A stretch of 64,000 nt of DNA, taken from contig CAJNDS010000213.1 of the NCBI GenBank assembly GCA_905221605.1, forward strand, positions 728,774-792,773. The letters run 5' to 3'. The position numbers and the translations under genes were made by a program. Under the pieces are notes generated by a model. It was not told the origin of the DNA and made no database searches. It saw only the letters and a list, made by a program, of their open reading frames with translations. Source of the stretch: Symbiodinium natans (lineage: Eukaryota; Sar; Dinophyceae; Suessiales; Symbiodiniaceae). This document shows, in pieces, positions 1 to 28,710 of the stretch (positions are counted from its first letter, which is position 1; the number at the start of each line of letters is the position of its first letter).

Positions 1-91
1 AGGGTTTAGGGTTTTAGTTGCGCGCCCATGAAGCTTCCACACCTAATGGGGAGGAACCCTGAACCCTAAGCCCTAAACCCCAAACCCGCAG

Positions 92-17545
<17,454 letters not shown>

Positions 17546-19423
17546 ACCGAGCCGCGGAGTGGAGAGGGGAGGGGGGGGAGGGGTTTAGGGTTTAGGGTTT
17601 AGGGTTCAGGGTTTAGGGTTTAGGGTTTAGGGTTTAGGGTTTAGGGTTTAGGGTTTAGGGCAGGGACTGCCGCACCCTGAGACCTAGGCAATATCCAAGA
17701 AATATTCAACATGCCCCTTGGGCATGCCCCTGAGAATCTAAGAAAGGGTTTGGGGTTTAGGGTTTGGGGTTTAGGGTTTAGGGTTTAGGGTTTAGGGTTT
17801 AAGGTTTAGGGTTTAGGACATACTCCAAACCCACACCCCTTAACCTATGAAAAAAATATATAGAGAGAGGTTTTTCCCTACTCCTTAGTTTCTTCTTAAG
17901 GGTGTGCCCAAGGGGTATGTTGAATCTTTCTTAGATAAAAGAAATTCATGGGTGTGTGGAAAAATCCTTCCTTACTTCTATGGGATGGCGTATGTTGTAT
18001 TGTTCTTAGACTATACCTTGATACCATTTTGCCCTTTTGTTGGTCCTAGATTCCCTTCTACTAGTATCCAACCCCAAAACGGGTACCCTTACCGTAATGT
18101 GGAAAACTGGGCTACCAAGACACAACCCAAGTGCTAAACCCGTTTTGCCTTCTACATCTATAGACCCCAAGCCCTGCAGACATCCCTAACCTGAAGCCCC
18201 TTCTAGGCCCTAAAGCCCTAAAGCCCTAAACCCTGAGCCTCTCAGTCCACGGATGCTGAACAGCTTAGGGCTTAGGGCGCTGGGCATTTTTGTGTAGGAG
18301 CCCTAAACCCTAAACCCTAAACCCTAAACCCTAAACCCTAAACCCTAAACCCTAAACCCTAAACCCTAACCCCTAAACCCTGCACCGTGAACCGTACGTC
18401 CTCCTGCTTAGGTCCTTAGAAGGGGTCTGGTTGGCAAACCTATCGACCCTGGATTGTTAGGGACCCAAAAAGGACATAAGCATAAGCATTTTATAGGGAT
18501 ATCCCTACCTTATTGGGCTTCATTAAAAGGGGGTTTATATGGGATATCCCTCTATCCTAATTTTTGCTTCTGTGGTTTTTTGGGGCCCTAGATTGTTGGG
18601 TTTTGTGTTTACCTCTTCACGGCGTCTATGTCTAGGGAAACGATCGCTACAACAGGCTATAACTTGAGTTTGGGATATGTTGAAGCCTTACTTATAGAAA
18701 CCCATGAACCTTCAAGTAAGGGTGGTGTTAGAGTCTAGGCGTTCAGAGTTTTAGGTGCAGCTGTTCACAAAGAGCCCTCCTTTAGGAAGGCTGCTGAACG
18801 GTCCTTGTCAAGCTCCCCTACCCTGCGGCAGCACCTCTATAAGACCTCTCTTAGAGTGAGGCCTTTGAGCTTTTCGCAGGCGGTGTCAAGAAAAAGGCGC
18901 GCCTCTGCTTGGGAGCGACTGAAGATATAAACCCTGGGTCCCGAAGCTCTCGACACTGAACCTCGAACCCTGAATTTTTGAAATCCGAGGCGAGACGATC
19001 CCTGAACCCTAAAACCTAAACCCTAAACCCTCAACCCTAAACCCTAATCCCTAATCCCTAAACCCTATACCCTAAACCCTAAACCCTAAACCCTAAACCC
19101 TAAACCCTAAACCCTAAACCCACCTGTACGCTAGATGTGTCGGAGAGGTGGCTCAAGGGGCCAGGTTATGGAGAAAGATCCGCGGCCCAGGGTTTAGGGT
19201 TTAGGGTTTAGGGTTTAGGGTTTAGGGTTTAGGGTTTAGGGTTTAGGGTTTAGGGCAAGCAACAGAGCTCGGGTGTCTTCTGGCAACCCCAAGCTCTAAA
19301 CCCAGAGTGCTTGGTCCTAGGGGTTTAGGGTTTAGGGTTTTGGGTTTTTTGGCTTTAGGGTTTTGGGTTTTTTTGGGTTTAGGGTTTAGGGTTTTGGGTT
19401 TTTTGGGTTTAGGGTTAGGGCTA

Positions 19424-19560
19424 CTACTTGGAGGTTCATGGGTACTTATAAGTAGAGTTGGAAGTTAGAAGGCGGGCAACTATATTGTTGCAACCTTGTT
19501 TAGGGTACTTCTAAACCCTTCTTATGCGAACCCCTAAACCCTAAATCCTAAACCTCCACT
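19424..19560. mobile_element. Family A hairpin element with CCCTAAA units in its right terminus
   Basis: The left end matches TTGGAGGTTCATGGGTACTTATAAGTAG. The right terminus GAACC...CCTCCA is split by CCTAAACCCTAAATCCTAAA at about 19530-19550. Confidence 0.65.
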
Positions 19561-20731
19561 GGTTACAAGTTAGAAGCATAGCCTAACTTGCAGTACTTGT
19601 AGCCCTGCTTCTAGGTATCCTTGTTTTTCCGAGTGGAGGGGCCTTCCTCCCAGGCTGGACCGGAAAACTCTCGAGCCCGGAGCCCCATATGTGAATGTGA
19701 AAGGGTTTCGGGTTTAGGGTTTAGGGGTTAGGGTTTGGGTTTAGGGAACGGGTTTAGGGTTCAGGGATGTTCAGGGTTAGGGTTTCGGGTTGTCAGGGTT
19801 TCCGCTGAAGAAAGCAGAAGCCCAAGCAGGACGCCCTACATCACGAAGCCGCGTTCAGGGTTTAGGGTTTAGGGTTTAGGGTTTAGGGTTTAGGCTTTAG
19901 GGTTTAGTGTTTAGGGTTTTTGCCTTTCTAGCGTCTTGGTGCTTATGGCTGGATGAGGGTATTATGGGTAGTTCTCGAAGTTAGGTTCCTGCTTGGGCCC
20001 CCTAATTGGTCCGGGCACCTTTAGAAATAAGGGGCCCCCCAGAAACAACCCCGGAGTCTCAACCGCAACCGCCCTAGGCTCAACTTCCCACTTTCTTGGC
20101 ATCTGAAGCGAGACTCTGAAGCCCTAAGCCCCAAACCCTAAACCCCAAACCCTAAACCCTGAACCCGAAACCCTAAAGCCTAAACCCTAAGCTCTAAACC
20201 CTAGACCCTAAACCCTAAACCCTAAACCCTAAACCCTAAACCCTAAACCCTAAACCCTAAACCCTAAACCCTAAACCCAAAAACCAAAACCCTAAACCGT
20301 AAACCGAAGCTCAGAACCCGCATGGGTCACCTAGGGTTCAGGGCTTAGGGTGGCGGGGGCCACGATCGGGGCGCTGATCCGGAAGGATGGTCTTGGGTTT
20401 AGGGTTTAGGGTTTAGGGTCTAGGGTTTAGGGTTTAGGGTTTAGGGTTTAGGGTTTGGGGTTTAGGGTTTAGGGTTTCGGGTTTGGGGTTTAGGGTTTAG
20501 GGTTTAGGGTTGAACCCCTGCAAGCCTCCACGCTCTGGCTGCTGCGCGCCCATCTTTGCTCGTGACTCGCTGCCGCCGAAAAAAAGGAGGGGGACATGAG
20601 GATTAGACTAAAGGAAGGAACCCGAGCTTCTGCAAAGCATGTTGGTTTGAGGCTGTTGGAGGTTTTGAAGAATTTAGCACCCTTGCTTCAACTTCTCAAC
20701 CTTTGAACCTAAGCCCTCGACCCAACTCATG

Positions 20732-20832
20732 CAGGGATCGGAATGGTTACTAATCGTATTCCCCTATGGTCCCTATAGAAGTATACTATACATACCCCCC
20801 AAAACCCTATTCTAATCATTAGGACACCTAAC
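20732..20832. repeat. Dispersed repeat family G
   Basis: About 100 bp: GGAATGGTTACTAATCGTAT, then CCCCTATGGTCCCTAT and AAAACCCTATTCTAATCATT. Close relatives: 47813-47910, 11168-11270 and parts of 10764-11000. Confidence 0.65.
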
Positions 20833-20914
20833 CCTGAACCCCAAACCCCAAACCCTAAACCCTAAACCCTATAGCCTACCCATAGCTCTCTGAGCCTGGG
20901 GCCTCACTGGTGCC

Positions 20915-20974
20915 ATGGCCAGTGGCAAAGCTCTGTATCGGAGCATGGTGGGGTGTGCTGCGGCTGCAGTCTGG
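20915..20974 (+). CDS. Possible first exon of an unrecognised gene
   Basis: An ATG at 20915 opens 20 codons that begin MASGKALYRSMVGCAAAA and run to a GTGGTA donor at 20975. The stretch after RSM is hydrophobic and Ala-rich, compatible with a signal peptide or membrane anchor. A (CCCTAAA)n array starts just after the donor. The next candidate exon in a compatible phase is 21775-21856. No known family is recognised, and the start codon rests only on the reading frame. Confidence 0.3.
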
Positions 20975-20985
20975 GTGGTAGCTTT

Positions 20986-21165
20986 AAACCCTAAACCCTA
21001 AACCCTGAACCCTAAACCCTAAACCCTAAACCCTAAACCCTAAACCCTAAACCCTAAACCCTAAACCCTAAACCCTAAACCCTAAACCCTAAACCCTAAA
21101 CCCTAAACCCTAAACCTAAACCCTAAACCCTAAACCCTAAACCCCAAACCCCAACCCGTAAACCC
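20986..21165 (-). repeat. (CCCTAAA)n array, about 180 bp
   Basis: It starts 11 bp after a possible GT donor at 20975 and contains one CCTAAA slip near 21114. It ends in CCCCAAA and CCCGTAA variants. Confidence 0.95.
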
Positions 21166-21268
21166 TAATCCCTAGACGGTTTAGGGGTTAAGCCCGCACC
21201 CAGACTCTGAGCCTTGAACCCCTTTGCCAATTCAGACGCTTTGCAAGCCTGCGGCCACAGCACAGCAA

Positions 21269-21432
21269 CTTGGAGGTTCATGGGTACTTGGTTTAGGGTT
21301 TAGGGTTTAGGGTTTAGGGTTTAGGGTTTAGGGTTTAGGGTTTAGGGTTTAAGTAGGGTAGCTAGGGTTATAACCTTGTTGAGGGCTTTGAAACCCCCTG
21401 CTTATAAGTAACCATGAGCCTTCAAGTACTGT
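21269..21432. mobile_element. Family A hairpin element interrupted by a (TTTAGGG)n array
   Basis: The left terminus (TTGGAGGTTCATGGGTACTT) is followed at about 21290 by eight TTTAGGG units. The element then resumes with AAGTAGGGTAGCTAGGG at about 21350 and ends in GAGCCTTCAAGTA. Intact copies have only a few bases at this point. Confidence 0.75.
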
Positions 21433-21774
21433 GGACAGGCCTAGGCACCAAAAAGGTATATTCACCTACAAACCTCAATCCTGCCGTCTCCCAAGTCACC
21501 CACCTCCCACGTGCACATGAGATATTCAGCACACAGACCACCTTGGGTCCAGGTTCAGTGTTTCGAGTTTAGGGGCGCAGGGGTGTATGGAGACCGTCTC
21601 GTAGCCAATGGTGACAGCATTGATCCTTTTTTGCCTTAAACCCTAAACCCTAAACCCTAAACCCCAGACCCTAAACCCTAAACCCTAAACCCTAAACCCT
21701 CAACCTCAAACCCTAAACCCAAGATCGTGGACTGGGGTAAAGGGAGCTTCGGAGTGCAAGCGCCCGCCGCCCAG

Positions 21775-22577
21775 GATACATGCCAAGAGGATGGCGAAAA
21801 CAAGTTTTCCAGAGTTGCTACCTCGCTCCCCGGCTGCCCAGTCTTGCGGGCTGATGGTAGTGATGTCGGGGGTTTAGGGTTTAGGGTTTAGGGTTTAGGG
21901 TTTAGGGTTTAGGGTTTAGGGTTTAGGGTTTAGGGTTTAGGGTTTACGGTGCAGGGTTTAGAGGGTTTTAGGGAACCTCATATACCCCTGAAGCAGGCAC
22001 TAAGCTCAATGTCTCTCTGGCAGTCTCACGGGAAGGCACAGGAAGATGCCACAGCAAGCCCGATGCATTCGGAGTTTCGGCTTGGGGCGTCGTTTCAGGA
22101 AGTGAAAGTAGGTGACCATACTAGGGTTTAGGGTTTAGGGTTTAGGGTTTAGGGTTTAGGGTTTAGGGTTTAGGGTAAAGCGACCAGGAATGTCGGAAGG
22201 ATCTGGGACCGAGATGTCCGCATCTAAACGAAGCGTCAGGTGCCCTGAAACATCAGTTTCAAGTGGAGACCCCAGCCCAGCAAAGCCACAATCTACACCA
22301 GCCTCAGAAAGGACCCTAACCCCAAACCCCAAACCCCAAACCCCAAACCCCAAACCCCAAACCCTAAACCCTAAACCCTAAACCCTAAACCCTAAGCCCT
22401 AAACCCTAAACCCTAAACCCTAAACCCTAAACCCTAAACCCCAAACCCTAAACCCTAAACCCCAAACACTCTAACCCCGGCAAAAAGCAGAGAAAGACAA
22501 GCAAGAACATATCCAACAACAAGCTGAGGCGAAGCCTTGTGCGCGAAGCTCGCGCAGCCAGATCTTTGGCTTTCTCA
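21775..22577 (+). CDS. Candidate exons of an unrecognised gene (21775-21856, 22024-22107, 22188-22312, 22491-22577)
   Basis: Each piece has an upstream CAG acceptor and a plausible donor: GTAGTG at 21857, GTAGGT at 22108, GA at about 22312 and GTGAGA at 22578. The first three are followed, or separated, by telomeric arrays. Two or three frames are open in each, so the protein cannot be settled. One reading of 21775 begins DTCQEDGENKFSRVATSLPG, and one reading of 22491 is strongly basic (RKTSKNISNNKLRRSLVREA). Unlike in MYG1, not all acceptors are AG|G. No family is recognised. Confidence 0.33.
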
Positions 22578-22922
22578 GTGAGAGGGCTTCCGGCTTTGGG
22601 GTTGAGGGTTGAATTTGGGATAGGGTTTAGGGTTTGGGGTTTAGGGTGTAGGGTTTAGGGTTTAGGGTTTGGGGTTTGGGGTTCTGGGCCCGGGGTTTCA
22701 GGGGTCGGGGTTCGGCTTTCTTTAACTTCTTAAGGCTTCGGGCTTCAGGGTTCCGGTTCAGGGCGTCATTGGGGCTTTAATTGCTGGGCGTTGTGATGTT
22801 TTTGTTTTTCCGGAGCACAAAGGCCTTGAACCCAAGTTCTTGCCTCGAGCTAAGCCCTAAACCCTAAACCCTAAACACTAAACCCTAAACCCCTTTCCGG
22901 TTGCGTCTCGGAATCCAGTAAG

Positions 22923-23891
22923 GTGCTGGAGGCGGTGCAAGTGCAGCGAAAGAAGGCTGAAAGGCCGCTGCCAGCGAAAGGCCGGGTTTGAAGGGTTTAG
23001 GGTTTCGGGTTTGGGGTTTAGGGTTTAGGGTTTAGGATTTAGGGCTTAAAGGGTTTCAAGGGTTTCAAGCGTTTCAAAGGTTCTAAGGGTTTGAAGGGCT
23101 TCAAGGGTTTCAATGTCTTAACGGGTTTGAAGGGCATAAAGGGTTTAGGGCTTAGGGTTATGGCGTATTTGAAATTTGGGTTCAGGGATATCAATGCCAC
23201 GGCCCGAGACCCGAACTGGGGACGGCGCAGAGAAATGCAAGCCTCCACCCTCCTATCCCTTCCCGCTCTGACTTAGAAACGCCGAGGACAAGCACTTTCC
23301 CTAAACCCTAAGCCCACTTTCTAACAACCAACAAACACAAGATCCTGCACTGGAGCAACCAGGCTGGATCTGACTTCATGCCGTGCACCAGTTTAGCTCA
23401 CCGCAACCATAAAATCTCAAACCCTGCAACCGAGTAGACCCAAAAGCCTCGAAAAGCCCGAAACCCTAAAACTCTTATAACATATGTCCTAGGCCCTAAG
23501 CCTCAATACCCTGAAGCCCCGGAGCACTAAATCTCAAACCCTGTATGCTCTTGGCTCTCCACAGCCTGCTACCGTAAACAATAAAACCTAAACCCTAGAC
23601 CCCAAAACCTAAACCTACACCTAAACCCGATCCCCGAAACCTGAAACCCGAAACCCGAAACCCGAAACCCGAAACCCGAAACCCTAAACCCTAAACCCTA
23701 AACCCTAAATCCTAAACCCTAAACCCTAAACCCTTAACCCCTCAACCCTCAACCAGAAGTGACTCCTCACTGAAATATTGCGAGGCCAGGTGGCGCAGAG
23801 TGCCGCTGTGCCTTTGCCAACGGTGCCGCTGAAACCCAGTGCTGAGGTGTCCGTCGAGGCAAGCGTTGTGCGCTTTGAGGGGGAGTTGGGG
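22923..23891 (+). CDS. Candidate exons (22923-22973, 23790-23891)
   Basis: Both have AG|G acceptors, with a CCC-type stretch upstream and TTTAGGG downstream. The first reads VLEAVQVQRKKAERPLP up to a GC donor at 22974. The second reads VAQSAAVPLPTVPLKPSAEV and on for 34 codons, ending at a GT that is itself the start of the TTTAGGG array (23892). Phases agree if both are in frame 0. The protein would be charged and Ala/Pro-rich. No family is recognised. Confidence 0.4.
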
Positions 23892-24059
23892 GTTTAGGGG
23901 GTTTAGGGTTTAGGGTTTAGGGGCTTAGGGTTTAGGGTTTAGGGTTTAGGGTTTAGGGTTTAGGGTTTAGGGTTTAGGGCTAGGGAATGAGGCACGGAAA
24001 AACCCAAAGCCCTGAACCTTAAAACCGGAAGTGACTGTAGGTTTTCGGGTCTAGAAGTT

Positions 24060-24290
24060 GCTTTGGAGGGTCATGGGTATCGCACTTCTAAGTAGGGTTA
24101 TCGGTAGGGTTACTGTGGTGACAACCTTTTTCAGGGTACTTGCAACCCTACTTAACAGTACCCTTAAACCCCAAACCCTAGACCCTTAACCCTTAAACCC
24201 TAAATCCTACTTATAAGTACACCCTAGACCCTTAACCCTTAAACCCTAAATCCTACTTATAGGTACCCTAATGCACTTCAAGTAGGGATA
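24060..24290. mobile_element. Family A hairpin element with duplicated telomere-variant segment
   Basis: The left end is GGAGGGTCATGGGTA. In the right half a segment of telomeric variants plus TCCTACTTATA occurs twice in tandem (about 24177-24215 and 24225-24263). Confidence 0.65.
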
Positions 24291-24300
24291 CAAGGGACAG

Positions 24301-25559
24301 GACAGGATCCGTGATCTCGGGAGCCCTTTGGAAGGTGAAGGGAGCGGGACGCAGGCTGATTTCTTTCCGACACAAAGAGGCGTAGCATACCAGGGTTTAG
24401 GGTTTAGGGTTTAGGGTTTAGGGTTTAGGGTTTAGGGTTTAGGGTTTAGGGCTAGGGTTTAGGGTTTATGGTCCATATACCTGAGAAGGGATTAAATGTA
24501 GTAGTAGCAGGATACATGATCCCAATTTGGGGATTCATGTGTGGCTTTGTGCCTTTTGTCTCCTAACCTCGCTTAAACCTTTGCCTCTCCCTAAAGATGG
24601 GTTCAGGCTTTAGTCTCTGCATTCAGGGGCTTGTACCAGAAGAGTCTGACAGTGAAATGCAGCCAAGAAAAAGAGAAGCCTTGGAAGCTATAGACCTTTA
24701 ACCCTATACATGCTAATCCGAAGCCCCGAAATCCTGAACCTAGAGCTCCTACATCCTAGCGACCCTAAACCCTGAACCCTGAACCCTAAACCCTAAACCC
24801 TAAACCCTATTTCAACCCCAACTCAAAGTAGGCCCCCTCCCTTTCCCCCCACAGGAGCGAAAGCCACGCGTTCCCCGCGTCGCCGCGCGCCGCAACATTG
24901 CGACGGCACGACCCACTAGGGACAGTGCGTGGGGTTTAGGGTTTAGGGTTTAGGGTTTAGGGTTTCGGCTCAGGGCTGAGGGTGTTTTTGTTGGCTAAGG
25001 GGTACGGGGGCTTTGCAGGGGGGGGGAAGGGGGGGTGGGGGTTCAGGGTTGAAGGTCTAGGCTACAGGGTTTAGGATTTCGGGTTTGGGGTTGAGTGTTT
25101 TGGTTTTCGCGACTCAATTTTTTGAAAGAGTGTTTTGGTGTCGAGCTGGCGAGCCCAAACTCGACAGCTCCGAAGAAGCAAAGTCCCAGAAACACTGCTA
25201 TTGCGACTATAGCTGTCATGGTGCCTGAAAGGCTGAAAGACCTCCACGCCCACGATTCATCTAAGGGTAGGTAGTTGCATGGTCCCTTCATATGGTCCCT
25301 TACCTTCTTTGAAGTGGTATGCAAGGGTTCACCAATTAAGTCAGAATTACACATTGTATAGGGTCAGAACCCAAGACACCCTACGTATGGAGTACTCCGC
25401 GAATCAGGTTCGAAGCCCTCTTACATGTTACGGAAGTTTAGTGTAAACCTTGTGAACCCAACAATTCTTTCGGAGGCGCCTGCTGAGTCGTCTTTTTCAG
25501 TGTCATGCTCGCTGTCTGCCTCGACGACGTCCCGCCTATTCAAGCCGCAGGGGAACGAT
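24301..25559 (+). CDS. Candidate exons (24301-24394, 24855-24924, 25501-25559)
   Basis: 24301 follows GGGACAG|GAC and reads DRIRDLGSPLEGEGSGTQAD onward to a TTTAGGG array. 24855 has a classic pyrimidine tract plus ACAG|G acceptor and a GTGCGT donor, and reads ERKPRVPRVAARRNIATARP. 25501 follows a T-rich tract plus CAG and ends at GTGGGG. The last two join in phase; the first does not join cleanly unless its donor lies further upstream. Product unknown. Confidence 0.35.
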
Positions 25560-26128
25560 GTGGGGTTTAGGGTGTTTAGGTTGTAAGGTTCAGGGGAACC
25601 CTAAACAGTAGGCCCTAAACCCTAAACCCTTAGCTCTACACCCTAAAGCCTAGAGCCCGAAACCCGAAACTGCAAGCATAACCTCTTCTGGGGTGTCGGA
25701 CGCAAGGTCGTTTTTTAGTCGGATTTTGGTTGTGACATTGTCGTGGGTTTAGGGCTGAGGGGTTGGGGTTTCGGTCTCTTGAGCCCTTTTCGCGTCTCAA
25801 ACCTGCTGCTCTCAGACCTCAACAACAGGTCATGCCGTAGTTAAACTAAAAACACCCAGCCCTGCATCCTAAATCCTGAGCCCTAAGCCCGAGACCATTG
25901 GCACACCGTTTTGTGTTTCTGGAGCACTCAAGCTCCTTGTGCTGCAGGCGGCCCATATCGCCATCAACGGTCCGCGAGGCTGCGTACACAAAGGACGCAC
26001 CCAAGCACATACGGAGGTTCGGCTGTAAGGGCCCCCCAATCCCCTAGATCCTAAAAAGCCAAAGCCCAGAACCCCAAAGAAACCCTTCAACCCTTAAACC
26101 ATCCCTAAACCCTAAACCCCTGACCCCC

Positions 26129-26142
26129 ACCCCCCCTCACCC

Positions 26143-26198
<56 letters not shown>
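26129..26198 (+). repeat. Poly-C tract
   Basis: About 60 consecutive C after a few C-rich interruptions. A 29-base poly-C lies at 15846-15874 in MYG1 intron 19. Confidence 0.95.
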
Positions 26199-26200
<2 letters not shown>

Positions 26201-26569
26201 CCCTCACCCCCACCCCCCCCAAAGAAAACAACAAAGAACTATAGGATTGTTTGACTGGCTTCGGGCATGCGGGATAGCCTCAGGTCTGCAAGGGCCATTG
26301 GTAGCATCTTTCGGTGCCCTCAGCACTCTTCTCGTTTTAGCACCCCGAAAACCCAAAACCTGAAACCCTAAACCCTAAACCTTACACTCTAAACCCTAAA
26401 CCCTAAACCTAAAAGGGGCCCTACCCCCCCCCTTCCCCTACAGCCCAGCCTTAGGCTCACCCCTTGCTTTGAAGTACCCCACAAGCATCTCAGAAAGCCA
26501 TGCGGTTTAGGGGCTAGGGTTTAGCGTATAGGGTTTAGGGTCTTCGGTTTTGGATGTTGGGGCATAAAG

Positions 26570-26610
26570 CATCCGACGCAGCTTGCGGATTCTGGGTTGG
26601 CTGGCCGACG
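26570..26610 (+). CDS. Candidate exon with a GTGAGG donor
   Basis: Short GC-rich piece between AAAG and a strong GTGAGG donor at 26611. The frame is ambiguous: HPTQLADSGLAGR or SDAACGFWVGWPT. It is the last candidate before the micro-exon run that starts at 27707. Confidence 0.25.
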
Positions 26611-27019
26611 GTGAGGTCTGGAGTTCTTTCAACCAAAAGCCCAGTTTGGTGTTGAAGCTTTTTGGGGTTTGAGGTTTAGGGTTCAGGGTTTAAGGTTTAG
26701 TGGGGTATATTCCCTATCTAAGAGTGTTACTCGGCTCGCTGGCAAGCTTGTGAGAAGGAGGGTACCCCTAGACCCTCAGCCTTCTAGAAGTCACATGACA
26801 GTCAGAGGGTCCTGGAGCAAGCGTGGTTTAGGCGGGGCTGCTTGGAGGCTCATTCATGGGTGGTCCACAGTATGATTGAGGATTCAGGCTTTAGCCATAA
26901 GCATTATAAGCCCCCCCCCCTTTTCCGAGCAAGAGCATAACCAGCTGTACTGGCGGGTGCCTTACATACAACTGAGAAAACTCTCCATGAAGACTCCAAG
27001 ACACCCAATGCCCTTGCAG

Positions 27020-27144
27020 GAGACTGTTGGTACTGGCATTTGTCGCCTGGGTATTGAGGAGGACTCCAGTCAGATGAGTCGCGGGCTGTTCAGGTTGAAG
27101 TTTGAGAACTTCACGGGAGTGTCGTTTGAGGCTTTCAGCCCGGC
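27020..27144 (+). CDS. Weak candidate exon
   Basis: A CTTGCAG|G acceptor at 27017-27019 is followed by an open frame beginning ETVGTGICRLGIEEDSS that includes LFRLKFENFTGVSFEAF. A GT donor lies at 27144-27145. The open frame extends upstream to 26876, and the antisense strand is open as well, so chance is possible. Base composition is less GC-rich than in the certain exons. Confidence 0.25.
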
Positions 27145-27477
27145 GAGTTCCGCATTTGTTGCCAAATTCAGAGAAACCAACACACCAAAAAGGGTACCCT
27201 TGTCGTGTTACCGACACCCTGAACCCGAAGTCCTAAGCCCTAAACCCTAAACCGCTGCAATAATCTGCCTCCTTGCATCCGACGTAAACCCTAAACCGGC
27301 TAAGCACGCTCTGGCAGACGAAAGTTCGACCTACACTCCCCCAAATCCTAAATCCTGAATCCTAAATCCTAAATCCTCAATCCTAAACCCTAAAGCCTAA
27401 AGCCTAAACCCTAAACCCCAAACCCTAAACCGTAAACCCGAAACCCGAAACCCGAAATCCTAAACCCTAAACCTTTA

Positions 27478-27693
27478 ACCCTTAACCCTAAACCCTTAAG
27501 CCCTTAAGCCCTTAAGCCCTTAAACCCTTAAACCCTTAAACCCTTAAACCCTTAAGCCCTTAAACCCTTAAACCCTTAAACCCCTAAACCCTTAAACCCT
27601 TAAACCCTTAAACCCTTAAAACCCTTAAAACCCTTAAACCCTTAAACCCTTAAACCCTTAAACCCGTAAACCCTTAAACCCGTAAACCCTTAA
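27478..27693. repeat. Octamer variant array, CCCTTAAA/CCCTTAAG
   Basis: About 26 eight-base units, first CCCTTAAG and then CCCTTAAA, ending 14 bp before the candidate exon at 27707. It shows an octamer derived from the heptamer being amplified as its own unit. Confidence 0.93.
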
Positions 27694-27706
27694 ACCCACC
27701 TGCAAG

Positions 27707-28679
27707 GAGCTCGCCGAGCGGGACGCCGACCTCGTCGCTCGGCTTTCTTGGGTACTTGGGGGCTTTTGGGGCTTTTGGGGCTTTTCGGGTTTAGTGTTTA
27801 GGGTTTGGGGTTTAGGGTTTGGGGTTTAGGTTTAGGGTTTAGGATTTAGGGTTTAGGGTTTGGGGTTTAGGGTTTGGGGTTTGGGGTTTAGGGTTTGGGG
27901 TTTAGGGTTTAGGGCTTAGGGTTTAGGATTTCGGGTTTAGGCTTTAGAGGTTGAGGGGGCCGGGCTATCGGCCATGCAAGGGCCATACTCAGCCCTGACT
28001 AAACCTTTAAGCTCCGGAGAGGGTTTGCTGTTTGGGGTATGAATGTGTGCAGTGCATATATTCACGTATAGATAGGAAGCCGGGTTTATATTTTTGTTGG
28101 TGAGTGTATACAAGGCTCCTTTTTACCCTACTTCATTCCTTTCTATATATATATATATATATACATATACAGATGTAGCGTCCGAAACTCGAGTCGAGCC
28201 TCAAACTGCTTCAAGTGCTTCAGCCAGGCAGCGTTTGCGCATCATCGATTTGACTGCGTGCGCGAGGCTCTCCGGGAAAGCTGCGTGTCGGGCTCAACTC
28301 CTATCACCCCCTACACCCTAAGCCCTCTAAACCCCCCTAAGCTGACCCCCTTTAAACCCTAAACCCCAAACGGCAAGCCCCTGTACACCCTAAGCCCCCA
28401 AGACCCTAAACCCTCAATCCCCAAGGCGGGGATTTAGGTTGTGGGTTGTAGGGGTCAGGGTTGAAATGCTTGGGCTCGATGGTGTAGGGTGGATCGTGTT
28501 TTTGGGGGGTTAAAGCTTCCGGATGCAGGGTTTGGGGGGTGTAGAGTCCAGGGTTTGGGGGGGGGGCCGGGGTTCCATCATGCTATGTATGTATGCATGT
28601 ATGTATGTATGTATGTATGTATGTATGTATGTATGTATGTATGTATGTATGTATGTATGTATGTGTGTGTATGTATATC

Positions 28680-28710
<31 letters not shown>

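Larger units (their letters stand above)
17546..20914. other. Intergenic or unresolved stretch downstream of MYG1
   Basis: It contains telomeric arrays (17333-17470, 17583-17660, 18300-18365, 19076-19122, 19192-19255, 20205-20275), a hairpin element at 19424 and scattered unique sequence. Exon-like pieces with weak support are 19136-19190 (C-strand before, G-strand after), 18880-18930 (AG|G acceptor, frame ends TAA) and about 20333-20380. Their frames cannot be fixed, so I do not call a gene. Confidence 0.5.
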
